The position numbers were made by a program, and so were the translations under genes. From contig JAWNGF010000002.1 in the NCBI GenBank assembly GCA_037039685.1, positions 4,650,001 to 4,714,000 on the forward strand: a stretch of 64,000 nt of DNA, read 5' to 3'. Shown one piece after another: positions 1 through 13,141 of this stretch. How positions within the stretch are numbered: the first letter of the stretch is position 1; every line of letters starts with the position of its first letter. The notes under the pieces are model-generated. The model made no database searches. It worked only from the letters and a program-made list of their open reading frames with translations, and had not been told where the DNA came from. Source of the stretch: Ceratobasidium sp. AG-K (Eukaryota; Basidiomycota; Agaricomycetes; Cantharellales; Ceratobasidiaceae).

Positions 1-1122
<1,122 letters not shown>

Positions 1123-2272
1123 GGTTCGGACGGCGAGAGGTGGCGTGTATGGCTATTTACCGCGAGGTTTTATAGGTGCTGGCACGTGTAGAATGAGGTC
1201 GCGGATACAAGACGCCCCTGGAACGTTCGCAGGACGCGCAAGCTTTGAAGGTCTCGTAAGCGGTCAGGGTCCCATTGACTGACGTGAGCATGGCGCTTTG
1301 CGTCAGGTAGATCATTGCAAAACGCTTATCCACACCGGGTATATATGTGACAAGTAGTCCCAATATTAGCATGCATTCAGGCCTTGCAGCACTTTGCATC
1401 GCTTGGTGAGATCTGTGCGCAACTCGTTCAAATCCATCCAAAACACGCCTGCCTGCGTGTCCCCACCGGTGGAGTTCTCCTGCGCCCGGGGCTCTCCAGA
1501 GCAGGACAGGCCAGGTATTTTAAGTCCCCCAGTTTAAGAGGAAAGTGCATTTCTCACGGCAGGTTCCAGAGTGCTCCGGAGATCCCCCTTGGTCTGGAAG
1601 AATGGCGCTTGAGTCGCTATATGCAGTAAATTCAGTTTCATGGTCAAATGAGTCTCATGTAGATTAATTAAGCCCATGGGATTCGAGGCATAGGAAAAAA
1701 AGCTAATTGGCGTCGGTCAGAGGTCATTCCACGACGAACCAACAGTGACCGCGAAATCACCTATTATGCGAACCTTGCGGGGAAACATATCCGCTCGTAA
1801 AAATTGTGTCACCAAATCTCGCTGGCTCTGAGCGTGTGCTTTGTAACGCTGGAAGAAAACTCTATAGGCACATCCAGGCATGGGAATCAATTTCCATCAC
1901 TCACCTCCGATCAAGTATATTAGGAGATGGATAATAAACCAAGCCAGCCCACACTGCAAAGGCGCACCCGTGCTGGATTTGGCCCCATGCAATTGAAAAG
2001 GTGAAGCACACTGGGGGATTGGTCTACTATGACAAGATAACGGGGTTTCACGAGTAGGTAGAACGCAGCCAAACGAGAGTTCTCACCGTTGTATCGGCAA
2101 CAACTGGCCCGTCCTGGGGGCAGGACTATGCTCGACCTCCGACGAACCATAGCCACCTCTTTAATAATAGCTAGCGTGTGCGTGTTCGTAGCCACGACAT
2201 AGGATCGGGCAAAAAGTTGTGGATTATATAAAGAAAACAAGACAACACTATGCATACACGGAGCACGATCTC
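1123..2272. other. Intergenic, no supported gene
   Basis: This stretch separates the 5' end of CDC48 from the 3' end of the permease. It must hold the CDC48 promoter and the permease 3' UTR. The short open frames here have no recognisable domain, no splice-consistent continuation and no protein-like composition. Confidence 0.6.
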
Positions 2273-4492
2273 CTAGAAAATAATATTGAAGATTTTCTCG
2301 CCGAGGTTCTTTGGTGGAACCTCTGGTGACTCCGTTTCCTCGATGGTGGGAATACCAGTGGTGAAGTCCATGTCCTTGGCTTTCCAGAACTTGGTCCGCT
2401 TGTAGAGCTTCCAGCCGATAAACAGGGCGAAAAAGATCGGAATGTTGATGTCTGTACATTAAATGAGTAATTATTAGGGATAAACGAGATGCAGGCAACT
2501 TACAGCAAGTGATAAAGTCAGAGGCCGTGAAGTCGAAAAAGACCGCAAATCCGTTGATGAGGATGAAAAGACCCGTCCAGAAAACACCCCAGATCGACAG
2601 ATATGGTTGCAAGCCAGAGTAGTAAATGAAGTTCTTGCGATCGATTCCTACCATGAAGGTTGCTCTTTAGCCCAGCGCCCAGATTGCAAATATAGTAAAC
2701 TCACCCTGAGTTTTGAGGCCTTTGTAGAAACGAAGGTAGGTGATATTAATGGAGCACCAGGTGAAGAAACCACCAATGGTAGTCAAGTTCACCAGCCAGT
2801 TGAAGACAGTAGAGCCATCGGTGCTGACATTCATGAAAGCGAGGAGCGCGAAGCACGACTGTATAAAAGTTAGCATAGCTTTGCTAGAATCAAATTTTCA
2901 CCTACACAAAAGCCAACGGATACGATCGGGAGACCGTTCTTGGTGCATCGAGCAAAGATGCGAGGTGCCTGTCCGCGAACGGCGAGACCGTACAGGATAC
3001 GAGAGGCCGTGAACAAGAACGAGTTACCTGCGGAGAACGCAGAGGTAAAGACACAGGCGTTGATGATGTGAGGAAGAGTCTTGATGCCTGCGAGGTTCAT
3101 AGCAATAACGTACTACGCCACAAATTTAGGATGAATAGGTAAAGGTCAGAAAAAGGATACATACCGGGGACTGCGCGCCGGTTCCGGTGTCCTGAAGCAG
3201 GTCCTCATTATTGTATGGGATAATCATGCCAGTTACCAATATACCGAGGATATAGAACACCACGATGCGGTAGAAGACACGACGCACGGCCTTGGCGATG
3301 TTACGACGCGGGTTCTCGGTCTCCGAGGCAGCAATCGCTACAAGCTCCATACCCTGGAAAGAAAAGGCAGCTTGAACGAGTACACCTAGTAGGGCGAGGA
3401 AACGGCCAGTAGACTTTGGTTCATCAACCAAGTCTAGCGGTCCTAGTTAGGGATGAACACCATGGTGAATGGGTTTGCTCACAAGTGTTGAAAGCACCGG
3501 GGTTCTTCCAGTAGCGGAAGCCACGACGGTCGCCATCAGGTCCTCCACCCAAATCGATGACGAGGCCGACCAAAATTAGGCCGGTAATCAGCGACACTAA
3601 CGGAGAGCTGTCAGTTTTACGCCTTGATCGAGTGCGTTGCGCTACCCACGTTTAATGATGGCAAAGAAGAACTCTGACTCTCCAAAGTATTTCACGCCAA
3701 ACAGATTGATCGAGCACATCAACACCATGATGATTGCCGTGTAAACAATTCCGCGAGTGTGCTAACAGTCTAAACGTCAATCACGGCTGAAAATGATCGG
3801 GTCATGATACGCACGCTTGAGTCCCAGAAAGTTAGAATGATCTGAGCAGCTGTAACCTCGACCGGGACCGTAATGCATTGGGTCTGAGCATTGCTGATTA
3901 GCCGAATACCATCGCATCAGACGGAGTACTTACGTAGAAGTAATTCCAGCCAACCGCAAAACCAAAGGCAGGATCGACCCATCGCGCCGCGAAATGAGGG
4001 AAGGAACCAGAGACGGGGGCGAAGCAGGTCATCTCTCCGACAGCGCAAAGGGACGAATAGGCGACAGTTCCGACATGAATATAGGCCAGTAGCGCACCCG
4101 CCGGACCAGCACGGGCAAGCGCCTTCCCGGAACCAAGGAAGAGACCTGTACCAATAGTACCTGCAATCTGTTTACAGTTTACTATCAGTTTGTCGTAACA
4201 TGATACCGGTGACGTACAGCAATCCTAGATTGAGGTCAGCCTTAGCGTAAACGACGAGTGCAACACACTCACATTTGTACATGACGTTGCTTTAGCCGAC
4301 GCTGGACCTGGTCTGTAGAGCAACTTAGCGGGAGTCTGTGTCCCAGAGCGCAACCAACATACCGAGATCATGTGGGTCAAAGTGGTACCTTGGATCATCC
4401 TCAGCAATGGGCTGCTGGGTGGTATAGGCACCGCCCTTCTCCAACGACCCAGTCTTGTCTTCCGTATAGTAATCCTTCTCGTCGTGAGACAT
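2273..4492 (-). CDS. Amino acid permease (APC superfamily, fungal AAT family)
   Basis: A plasma-membrane amino acid:proton symporter of the yeast GAP1-type family, with about 12 expected membrane helices. The start is the ATG at 4490-4492 (MSHDEKDYYTEDKTGSLEKG), a hydrophilic cytosolic N-terminus. Family motifs are clear: FSFQGMELVAIAASETENPR with NIAKAVRRVFYRI after it, then GILVTGMIIPYNNEDLL, then SAGNSFLFTASRILYGLA with GQAPRIFARCTKNGLPI. The C-terminus is a typical acidic tail ending EKIFNIIF before the TAG at 2273-2275. At least eight short introns interrupt it, so it appears only as fragments in a raw reading. Substrate specificity cannot be read from the sequence. No break was noticed. 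It is transcribed in the same direction as CDC48 and sits upstream of it. Confidence 0.9.
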
Positions 4493-5234
4493 GGTGAAAT
4501 GAGCAGCAGTTGACGGCTGCGTGTGCCTCTGGAGGGGAGAGGGGATGGCTCTCTCGGAAGTGAGAAGGCGGCATATAAGAATGTGGAAAGGGTGGATAAT
4601 AGCGGCTCCATCTTGGCGTCTTCAGGAACTGGTCTTCCTGGTAAGGTCATCGCAGTGACTAGCACACGATAGTCAAGGGCTGGGCTTCCAATCGCAGCGC
4701 AGCCCACACGCGATAGGTTGGCGAGCACATGATAACGCTTCGGGGGTTGGTGCCTGGACTGAACCATCTCTTCCACCGCATGATGCGAAGCGAGCCGGAG
4801 TTAGCAACGCCCACGTATCCCAGGGGCTATCGACCAGCGAGAAGAGAGACAATAACCCGAAAACATCCCTGGCGACCCGGTGGTAATTAGCCTAATCCCG
4901 CGCACGTAAGGTGGATTCCTCGCCACAGACGGCCATTCCGGCAGCGATGCTCCAACCAGCCAAGAAGTTCTTATCGCCCAGCCAGACAAGCACAAGACCA
5001 AAATGCCTCAACCAATCAGATGAAGAGTGTCACACTTGCATCACCATATGCTGCTGTCAGTCGGACCCTGCCGTGCCAGCCCGACCCGGGTACATCAGAT
5101 CGACACAGGAGGGATCCCAATCGCGACATGCTGAAGGGGTGTGGTGGTTGAATGAACACTGCCACCGATCTCCTCGACACCACGTGCTGTGGGCGCTTGG
5201 CAAATTTTTTGGCATTGCTCTACGTCCTTGACAC
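4493..5234. promoter_or_regulatory. Divergent intergenic region between permease and MAK11-like gene
   Basis: 742 bp between two divergent start codons, so it should hold both promoters. A CACGTG box lies at 5181-5186, about 50 bp upstream of the MAK11-like ATG. The open frames that cross the region (for example 4225-4776 on the minus strand) overlap the permease 5' exon out of frame and look non-coding. Confidence 0.4.
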
Positions 5235-6587
5235 ATGGCTAAACGCGCGAGGGTTGCATCTGAAGCTGGACCGGCGTCTCGTACATCTCCAGAATCTGAG
5301 CCCGAGTTTTCTAGAAAACGTATAAATGCCTCTGAGCCTACTTCTAACCCATCTACGTTTAAAATCATAGTCGGGACCTATGAAAAGCTGCTCTACGGGC
5401 TAGAAGGTCGTTATGAGCCAACCGCAAGCCAGCCATCTGTTTCTCTCACACCCATATTCATCTTCCCTGCGCATGTTGCATGTGTGCGAGCCGTGGCGGC
5501 ATCACCGCAAGGAGGCAAGTGGCTTGCCACAGGTAGCACCGACGAAATTATCAAGGTTTGGGACCTTAGGCGCCGAAAGGAGGTGGGTGGACTGGTCCAG
5601 CATCAAGGTGAGTATCCTGTACACGTAAACGCACACGATTTACATTCTCCCAGGTTCCATAACACGTCTATATTTCCCCTCCCGTTCTCATTTGCTCTCT
5701 GCTTCTGAGGATGGCACACTCGCTTGTTCAGCTCTCGCGACTGGGCACTTCTTCGAACCCTCAAGGGCCATAAAGGCCGAGTAAACGACGTCGCTATACA
5801 CCCCTCTGGCAAACTTGCGCTTAGCGTTGGCAAAGACCGGACCCTCCGCATGTGGGATATGATGCGAGGCAAAGGCTCCGCTAGCACGAAACTTGGCAAA
5901 GGTAAGCCCATCCTGGATCCGACCATTGACTTACTCAATTCGGTTAGAGGGAGAGCTAGTGAGGTGGTCGGCTAACGGGAAATTGTTTGTCGTTCAAGCG
6001 GGATCACAGTTGATGTTTTCCGAACAGTACGTTTTCCCAAACTTTCAGTCTCGGCCTGTTTAACGCAACCTTGGCAGGATTGTCACTCCTCGATTCTATA
6101 AACCACCTAGCGAGGATCCATGACATCAAGTTCTGGGCGTCGGCCGACCAGCCAGAGCGGCAGCTCTTGTTCGTCGCAGCAGAAGATAAATTGGTTACGG
6201 TTTACGAAATAAATGACAGTGAAGGCAGTAGCAGGGTAATTGCGAAGTTTGAAGGACACACCAACCGGTATGAAATATCCGAATTTCAGTTCTCGAGGTC
6301 TCCTGACCGCTATGCGCAGCATAAAAGCGTTGGACATCTTGAACATGAGCCAAACTGGATCTCAAAATAACCAAATAACTCTGATGGCGACTGCATCCTC
6401 AGATGGGAACATCTTTGTCTATGATCTCTCCAAAATACCCATTGATTCCGACAATGAGGTTATCCCGCAGTTCAGGCCTATAGGGTCGTATGATACCAAG
6501 GGCAGCCGACTGGTTTGCTTAACCATGGCCGAGGGCGATCTGCCCAAAACGCCCGTGACATCACTTGGGAAACGTAGCACAGTATAG
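5235..6587 (+). CDS. MAK11: MAK11/PAK1IP1-like WD40 ribosome-biogenesis protein, with apparent frame breaks
   Basis: WD-repeat protein of the Mak11 family, which acts in 60S subunit maturation in the nucleolus. The start at 5235 gives a basic N-terminus (MAKRARVASE), then KIIVGTYEKLLYGLEG and WD blades ending LATGSTDEIIKVWDLRRRK and LALSVGKDRTLRMWDMMRGK; the last blade has ATASSDGNIFVYDL. An intron near 5608-5652 joins HQG to SITRLYF in frame. After SEDGTLA the reading frame must shift by one base at about 5722 to reach LFSSRDWALLRTLKGHKG, which family conservation clearly requires. The junction around 6026-6072 is also not cleanly resolved. An intron at about 6269-6328 (donor after GHTNR) is in frame. 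One extra T in the T run at 5722 would repair the first break, so an assembly error is likely. Only an essential-gene argument, not the sequence, separates error from decay. Confidence 0.85.
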
Positions 6588-6730
6588 CTGTTTCTATAAT
6601 GTTATTTCATTTCATATTTCACATGTCTTGGCATCACACTACATCACCTGATTAGATTAAGCGAATCTGATCAAGAGTTTTCATTCGCGTACCTTGTCTG
6701 TCTCATCGGTCACCACCGCTGGAACCTTCC

Positions 6731-7731
6731 ATGTCGGAGCCCTCAAACTCCACGCCCAATCCCCGACAAGGTGGGGGACGTGATCGACGGAACGAATCGG
6801 TCGAAGTCCGCAACTCCAAAACCCTGTCATACATCCTCCGCCACGGTGCGGCCAAAGAGCATCTCGCTATTCGGTCAGACGGATATGTGCGGGTGGCTGA
6901 ACTTGTAAGTCGCTTGCTCCAATGCATAAGGTTTTACTTTTACCGTTGGCATGTCCGGCAGTTGGCGCGTCCGAAACTCAAGGAGCTTGACCTGCCTGGA
7001 CTCCTGAAGATCGTAGCGGCAGATCAAAAACAGCGCTATCAACTTGGAATTCCATCATCCGAAGACCCAAAGGCTCCAATTTCACCGATTGCGAGCGTGC
7101 AGGCTCCAGAGGACGCCCAGACGCTGTGGATTAGGGCAAACCAGGGGCATACACTCAAAGTAAGCTCCGGGACCCGGGTCGTCGAATTGCCGACAGTTGA
7201 CTGTCGCGTGTAGGTTGATGACCTTGAAGTAAAACCTATCACCGACCCGTCTGAGGTTGCCTGTGCTGTCCATGGAACAAGTCTCCGGGCATGGGAGAGC
7301 ATCAGTATGAGCTCCTAATATTAATGTACCTCCCGTACTGACCTACTTCAAGGGAAGCAGGGGCTGAGCCGAATGCGTCGAAACCATATTCACCTTGCGA
7401 GTGGACGACCGGGGGCATCCGGGGTTATTAGCGGTGAGCGAATAAGGTCCTGAGCTTGGCCGGTATTTACTTGGCTGTAGGAATGCGCAATAGTTCCCAA
7501 GTACTTATATTTGTTGACCTTGCAGCCGCAATGGCCGCTGGTATTAGGTTCAATTTGTCTGCCAATGGTGTCATACTGACTGCAGGGGACACTCGAGGTT
7601 ACATACCTTCCGCGTACTTTAGCTCAGTTGAGCAAAAAGCAGGTGACGGATGGGAATCAATATCACTCACTCCAGGAGCGTCCCCCGGACAAACGACAGC
7701 CCTGGCACTGGGTTCCGTCGCATCACAATGA
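6731..7731 (+). CDS. TPT1: TPT1/KptA tRNA 2'-phosphotransferase
   Basis: Transfers the 2'-phosphate left at the tRNA splice junction to NAD+, the last step of fungal tRNA splicing. The first exon from the ATG at 6731 carries the family's first Arg-His pair in LSYILRHGA. The middle exon has RANQGHTLK, and later exons have HIHLASGRPG, GMRNSSQVLIFVDL and FNLSANGVILTAGDTRGYIP. These match the Arg-His, QGH and second Arg positions used for NAD+ and phosphate binding in the Tpt1 family. Four GT-AG introns (near 6906, 7161, 7306 and 7432) splice in frame. The coding sequence ends at TGA 7729-7731. Full length with no missing core motif. It is convergent with the RTC4-like gene, about 155 bp between stops. 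Confidence 0.95.
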
Positions 7732-7886
7732 AAATACCGTATTTATACTACACGAGTAGTGAAATAGAACGAACATATTGCATACCGTACAGTCCGGGAA
7801 GGCTGAAGAAAGTATTGACAGTTCACACGAATTACCATACCTAACTTCTGAATAGGGTATACCACGCAGGAAGTACATTCGGGATT

Positions 7887-10188
7887 CTAGTCCACAACCA
7901 ATACGTCAGGGTCAGTTTCGAGAAATCTAGTGGTGACCAGGGGTGATTTGTCTCTATCCCAAAGATACCGTTAGGGCTTGGCTCGGCAGGATCTAGGCTG
8001 TGCGACTCACTTATCGGGCACACTGCTTGAATTAGACGATTCAGCCATATCTTTACGCCATTGAAGCTGCTTGGCACTTGCATCGTCCATATGGTCGTCC
8101 TTACCAGAGCCAAAGAAGCCGCCCCGATCGGGAAACATGGCCAGTCCATACTCTCGGCTCTCGCGAAGTGTGACGAGTGCCTCCTCGTGGGCACAATCCA
8201 TGTCTTGTTCGATGAGGAGCGTTGCGGCCTCCGGGACCAGAACAGATAGAAAAAATTGCCTCGGGGTCAGGGGCTTGGATTCCTCTGAGGTCAAGTTGGG
8301 AAAAAGCTCGTTGAGGGCATCGAAGAATACTAGTAGGCCCTGTTCTCCATAACTACGTCATAGCCATCAGTGGGTGTTGACAAGAACGCAACTCGACTCA
8401 CTATCCAGGGTAGGACAATTGGAATGTATCAAGCTGTCCTCGAATACTTGCAGCTTTGAGCACGCCATCCCGCTTGATTATCTTATGCAATGTAACGAAA
8501 AATTCGCTTGATTCGGGGTTACGGATGATATCTTGGAGAGCATCGGCTATCCTGGGGCCTTTGAGTCTTTCTCGGACGTCGTCCCAGTCAACCACAGATG
8601 GCCAATGATTTTGTCGACCTTGTTCAACGTGCGTGCTCTCGGCACGATGCATCTGGCAGAGATTGATGAAAGTCATCAGTGGTGCTGTCAACCCGAGTGG
8701 ATTCCTCAGGCGTGGTTCTGGCGTCGAAGTGGCCCGAAGCTCGGTCAGAAGTTGGAGTAAATCCGGCGAAGGGTTATCCGGTAAGCGTTCGTCACAGAAT
8801 GGACATAGTTCCCTTGGATCCACATGAGCTATTCAGGAGTCAACACCAAGCATTGCAATACAGCGGAATAAAACTCACGCAGAGTCTCGTCATCAATGCC
8901 CATGAGTTCCTCCTCTTCAGCCCGTTGTAGCAGACGTTCCACGTCGTCCGGTTTGAAACGTTTACGAGGAGACCCAGGAGTGGTATTCTCGACAGCTTGC
9001 TTCGCTGCAACTTCTTTGGCGTACGCCGCCATCGGGAATGCGGCGAGCTTCTTCTTCGGATCCGCTGGGGGATCCTTCGCAGGCACCGAGGCAACAACCT
9101 TCGCAAGCTCAACCTAGTTCTTGGGCACACATGGATGGACTTTACTTACCGACAGCTTCTTATCGTTCCTTCGGGGAATCCTGATCTTTTTTAGCATGTC
9201 CGAATCGATTGGTTGGCTCCCGCTATCCGGCTGAGAAGCATCATTCGGCTCGACAGAATTCACTCGTTTGCCCGATACGTCCTTTGTGGATGCGACCTTG
9301 GCGGTACTTGTAGACTTGAATGGGGGTGGCGCGACTACTCGCGGAGCCGAGGGTGCTGGGGCAGCATGAGCATAAGAACGAGCGGCGTGTGAGGTGACGA
9401 ACCAGGAGGTTCAACCGCTCTGGCTAGAATTATGCCTGGACCAAAAGGAGGTGGTTCTGGTGCACGGACTAGCAGACATCAGGTCAGTACAGGGTGAATG
9501 AAAGTAATATTCACCTGGGTGCTTTTTCGCAAGCGACTCGCGATCCTCCGGCGAGGACGGCTGCGAAGACGGCGGTTGAGGTGGCGAAGAGTCATTTTTC
9601 CCTAGCCCGCCGCGAGTCGCGTGAAACGATGAGACTGATTCAGAGTCCGAGCTTTCAATTGCTCGGGCGGTACCCTGTTTTGATTTGATAGGTGGGGCGG
9701 ATGCTGGCTTAGACTGCAGGGGCTTGGCAACCTGTGATTTGCCGAAAGGTGGCGGCTGCACGACGCGCTTAGAGTTGTTGTCAGAGGGCACAGGACGAAG
9801 TTTGGGACGAGGTTTGGGTTGAGAGCTCGTGGCTTGTGAGGTCTGCGGCGGTAAGAAATCAATAGGATCGGCGCTCTCGTTCAGCACAGCGACGTCATTG
9901 TCAGAGGAAGAGCTGGACAAGACTAAGGTAAAGTTACTTATAAATGGATGATATGTACTAAGTACAGGCTCACACACCTCCTGCCTTTCTCCCCCGTTTG
10001 TTATCTTCCTCTGCTTTCTTAACCGCTCGTGGGTTTCTGGCAATCGACGGACGCACCGACCTGGGCTTATAAGAGGTAGAGCCTAAATCTTCGCCGAATC
10101 CAGAATTTCCAGTAGCTTTACGATTATTTCCGCCTCCAAGTGGCACGAGCGCATTGTCGAGAGTAGCTTTCTGTCTTCGGGTTTCCAT
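7887..10188 (-). CDS. RTC4-like domain protein
   Basis: Contains the RTC4-like domain named after yeast Restriction of Telomere Capping 4; biochemical role unknown. The start at 10186-10188 gives METRRQKATL, followed by a long disordered basic and Pro/Ser-rich region with ARNPRAVKKAEEDNKRGRK. The domain begins at ELCPFCDERLP and continues with LCQMHRAESTH, HWPSVVDWDDVRERLKGPRI, SSEFFVTLHKI, SKPLTPRQFFLSVLVPEAA and RESREYGLAMFP. An apparent stop at 8007 overlaps a strong gtgagt donor; splicing it to the acceptor just above 7926 adds FLETDPDVLVVD and ends at TAG 7887-7889. I prefer this longer form. The two Cys in CPFC plus LCQMH suggest metal binding, which is inference. It shares a 346-bp divergent promoter with the metallophosphoesterase gene. 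Confidence 0.8.
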
Positions 10189-10534
10189 CCAAGTCAATTA
10201 TTAAGTACGAAAGGAGAGAATCCAGCTTCACGTGATCGTGTCGTGGATCACGTGGTCGAAGGAACGTGATCAAATTCCGGAGCGAACTACGCATGCCGAG
10301 CGAAGACGGTCTTAATAAAGCTCCACCCAAGCTAATCATTGCTTCGAAAGTACAAATTTACCTTCCAAAAGATAAGAACGTGCGCACGAGATATTGTGGA
10401 TCGTCTTCCAGGTAGCTCTGGCTGAGCAGCTTCGTGCGTTTCGACGTCCGAAGCCATGTGGACATACCACCTCCATTTCCTTAAATGCGCCATCCTCTGA
10501 CCAACATTTTCTCTAATCCCGTAAATCTACTGTT
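10189..10534. promoter_or_regulatory. Divergent promoter with paired E-box-like sites
   Basis: Between the start codons of the RTC4-like gene and the metallophosphoesterase. It holds a perfect TCACGTGA palindrome at 10228-10235 and TCACGTGG at 10248-10255, exactly 20 bp apart, two helical turns, followed by a CGTGATC half-site near 10266. CACGTG is the core bound by Cbf1/USF-type bHLH factors in fungi. Binding is not shown. Confidence 0.4.
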
Positions 10535-12792
10535 ATGCTCATCCTCGCTGCCTCATTCTTTCTACCGGTCGGTCTCGCTTGTGGAGACAGCCAAAACCAT
10601 AGCCACGAGAAGCGCATGCAGCCAGATGCCACTCGTAGCTCATCATTGCCTTCCGCGCCGCTAGAGTGGGGAGATATCAATTTTTTGCACACTACTGACA
10701 GTCACGGTAAGAACTGTTTTTTGTGCCTCACACCTGTCTCACCCAGATGAAGGTTGGTTACTCGGACACACCAAGGCCTCGTATCCAGAGCCAAACTACT
10801 CGGGGGACTTTGGTGACTTTGCTTCCTTTGTGTACAATATGAAGCAGATGGCAGACAAAAAAGGCGTCGACCTTTTACTCGTTGATTCTGGCGACTTGCA
10901 CGATGGTACAGGTATCTCTGACGGGTTTCCTGTGGGCCAGGTTGATGGTCAAGAGGTGACAGATTGATTTTAAACTACCCTATCTATATTAACATTATGT
11001 TGCAGAGTAACAAATTCTTTTTCGATGTTCCGTACGATGTCTTGGCGATTGGAAAGTAAGCACCCAGGCTCGAGCCACTCGACGATTCTGACAATGACCA
11101 CGACAGCCATGAACTTTACCAATACCCAATAGCACTCGATATGCATCAAAACTTTGCGCCCAAATGGAACGGCCGGTATTTATCTTCCAACGTCAACATT
11201 ACCTATTTAGATAAGCAGGGTCGTACAATTAACACTCCGGTTGGAGATCGCTTCGTCAAGTTTCGCACGAAACAGTAAGTCATTTTACTACTTGGCTGGT
11301 AGCACTGGAAACTAAAACCCAACCTCTACGATAGCAAGCGTCAGGTTACTGCGTTTGGTATTCTATTCGACTTCACTGGCAACGCTGTCAACACGACCGT
11401 CCAAAAAGTTGGAGATATGGTCAACGAAACATGGGTATGTCAACTAGCTTCTGGTGGTAAGCATGCATAAACACCGAATGCTAGTTTAAGGAAGCTATCA
11501 AAGAAGAGCCAGACCTTTTCCTGCTTGTCGGCCACATGCCAGTCCAAAAGTGAAATCTCTCTCGTTTAGGCTGCGTTATAGTTAACAATATCCGTCCCTT
11601 CAGGGATAACTGGCCCCTTGTCTTCAATGCTATCCGCGCCGTGCACCCCAACACCCCGATCTTCATTTTCGGTGGACACACTCACATCCGAGACTGCGTT
11701 CAGCTCGACGCGCGCAGCATGTCCCTTGAGTCGGGCCGGTACCTCGAGACCATCGGCTGGATGAGCGCCAAGCTTCCCAAAAGCGCCAACTCGTCCGCAC
11801 CATTAACCTTGTCCAGGCGGTACCTTGACCCAAATCTGAACACGTATACATATCACACACAGACCAAACGGTTTGACACCGCAAAGGGGGAAAAGATAAC
11901 GGCTGGGATCAGCGCGCTCGCCAAAGCGTGGAATTTGACACAAGAGTACGGGGTTGCACCTCAAGATTATTATCTCAGTCGGTACGTTTCACGAGCGTCT
12001 CTTTGCGAACAGGGGCTCACTTGTCCGGTAGGACACCTCATCCTTCCAACTCCTCGGTCCTCACACTTCTTGTCAACCAAGTTATCCCCAAAGCGTTAGC
12101 CATTGGCAACCCCTCTCGCGCCTCGATCCCCAGCACAGTTATCGTCAACTCGGGCTCGCAACGCTTTGACTTATATGCGGGTCCATTTACTCGTAATGAC
12201 CAGTTTATTGTTTCTCCTTTCAACGACGCATTCTTGTTCTTCCAAGTCCCGGCGAGCATCGCTGAGCAGGTACTTGACAAGCTAAACGAAAAAGGCGCCA
12301 ACAAGGGCGGGGGATGGAGGACCCATATGCGTATGCGCGCGGGGAGGTTGACCACAGGTTCAATGCGTGGAGGCGCGACCAGTTTGAACGCGAGTACCAC
12401 GGACGAGCAATAGCAAATTTGACGCTAGGATACGTGACTACCGATGTAAGTGCCTGGCGTGCGGACTTTACGCTGCATTCAAGCTGATCATATGCGAATC
12501 TAATCGTTCTTAGAGCTGCCCGGGAGTAGGTGACGACACCCTTCACACTCCTATACCATATTACGACGCCCCTGGCTATATCGCATCTCCACTTCCTTCG
12601 GGCCTCTCCCCTGATACGCTCGTAGACCTCGTATTTCTTGACTTTTTTGAGGCTGATGTGCTTCAGATAGTCAATGCTCTGGCTATCGGAACTGGAAAAA
12701 CTTATGCAGCATCGGACGTCCAGCGTTATGGCTCTGGTGACCTGTTGACCAACACCATTTATGGGATCTTTGCCGCATCGGAGTGGAACTGA
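10535..12792 (+). CDS. Secreted calcineurin-like metallophosphoesterase / 5'-nucleotidase-type protein
   Basis: A predicted secreted or vacuolar phosphoesterase resembling the fungal YHR202W-type 5'-nucleotidase family. The N-terminus ([15 protein letters not shown]) is a signal peptide. Metal-binding motifs in order are [21 protein letters not shown], the conserved GN-HE block split by an intron near 11057-11107 (AIGN then HELYQYP), [10 protein letters not shown] and [10 protein letters not shown]. The C-terminal substrate domain includes [19 protein letters not shown] and [11 protein letters not shown]. Several introns splice in frame. At 12309-12313 (a run of five G) the frame must shift by one base to continue into [18 protein letters not shown] and the family-like C-terminus that stops at TGA 12790-12792. 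Without the shift the protein ends at about 12413. The metal ligands are all upstream of the break. Substrate unknown. Confidence 0.85.
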
Positions 12793-13141
12793 GACTGTAT
12801 AGCCCTTTGAAATTCATGGAATACCTGTGTTTTCTTCTCTTGTCGTTTCACAGTGCCCGGTGCACCACCCCAGATCGTGACGACCTAGTTCTGGAACGCA
12901 TGTCGTCTAGCAAACTTCTATTTACTGTAAGGTGCATAAATGAGTTTGACGAGCCTCGGGTGAAAAGCTCAGATAGATCCAATGATGAACGATACACATG
13001 TGTGAAAGCTATAAACGCGAAAAATATGATCTAAGGTGTAGAAACGGGGCAGTCGGCAAAATCTAGGAAAATTAGCCACGTTCAGGTGGCAAGTTCTTCC
13101 CCATCTAGGATCGCGCGCAGTCCTGGTATACCACATCAGTT
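12793..13141. other. Convergent intergenic region
   Basis: 349 bp between the 3' ends of the metallophosphoesterase and NBP35. It should hold both 3' UTRs. No gene, repeat or structured RNA was recognised. Confidence 0.6.

Noticed and set aside
1157..1441. 94-codon minus-strand frame upstream of CDC48
   Set aside because: Likely covers the CDC48 promoter and 5' UTR; composition is not protein-like and no family is evident.
9411..10043. 210-codon frame taken as a separate gene
   Set aside because: It is the disordered part of the RTC4-like protein read through introns, not a separate protein.
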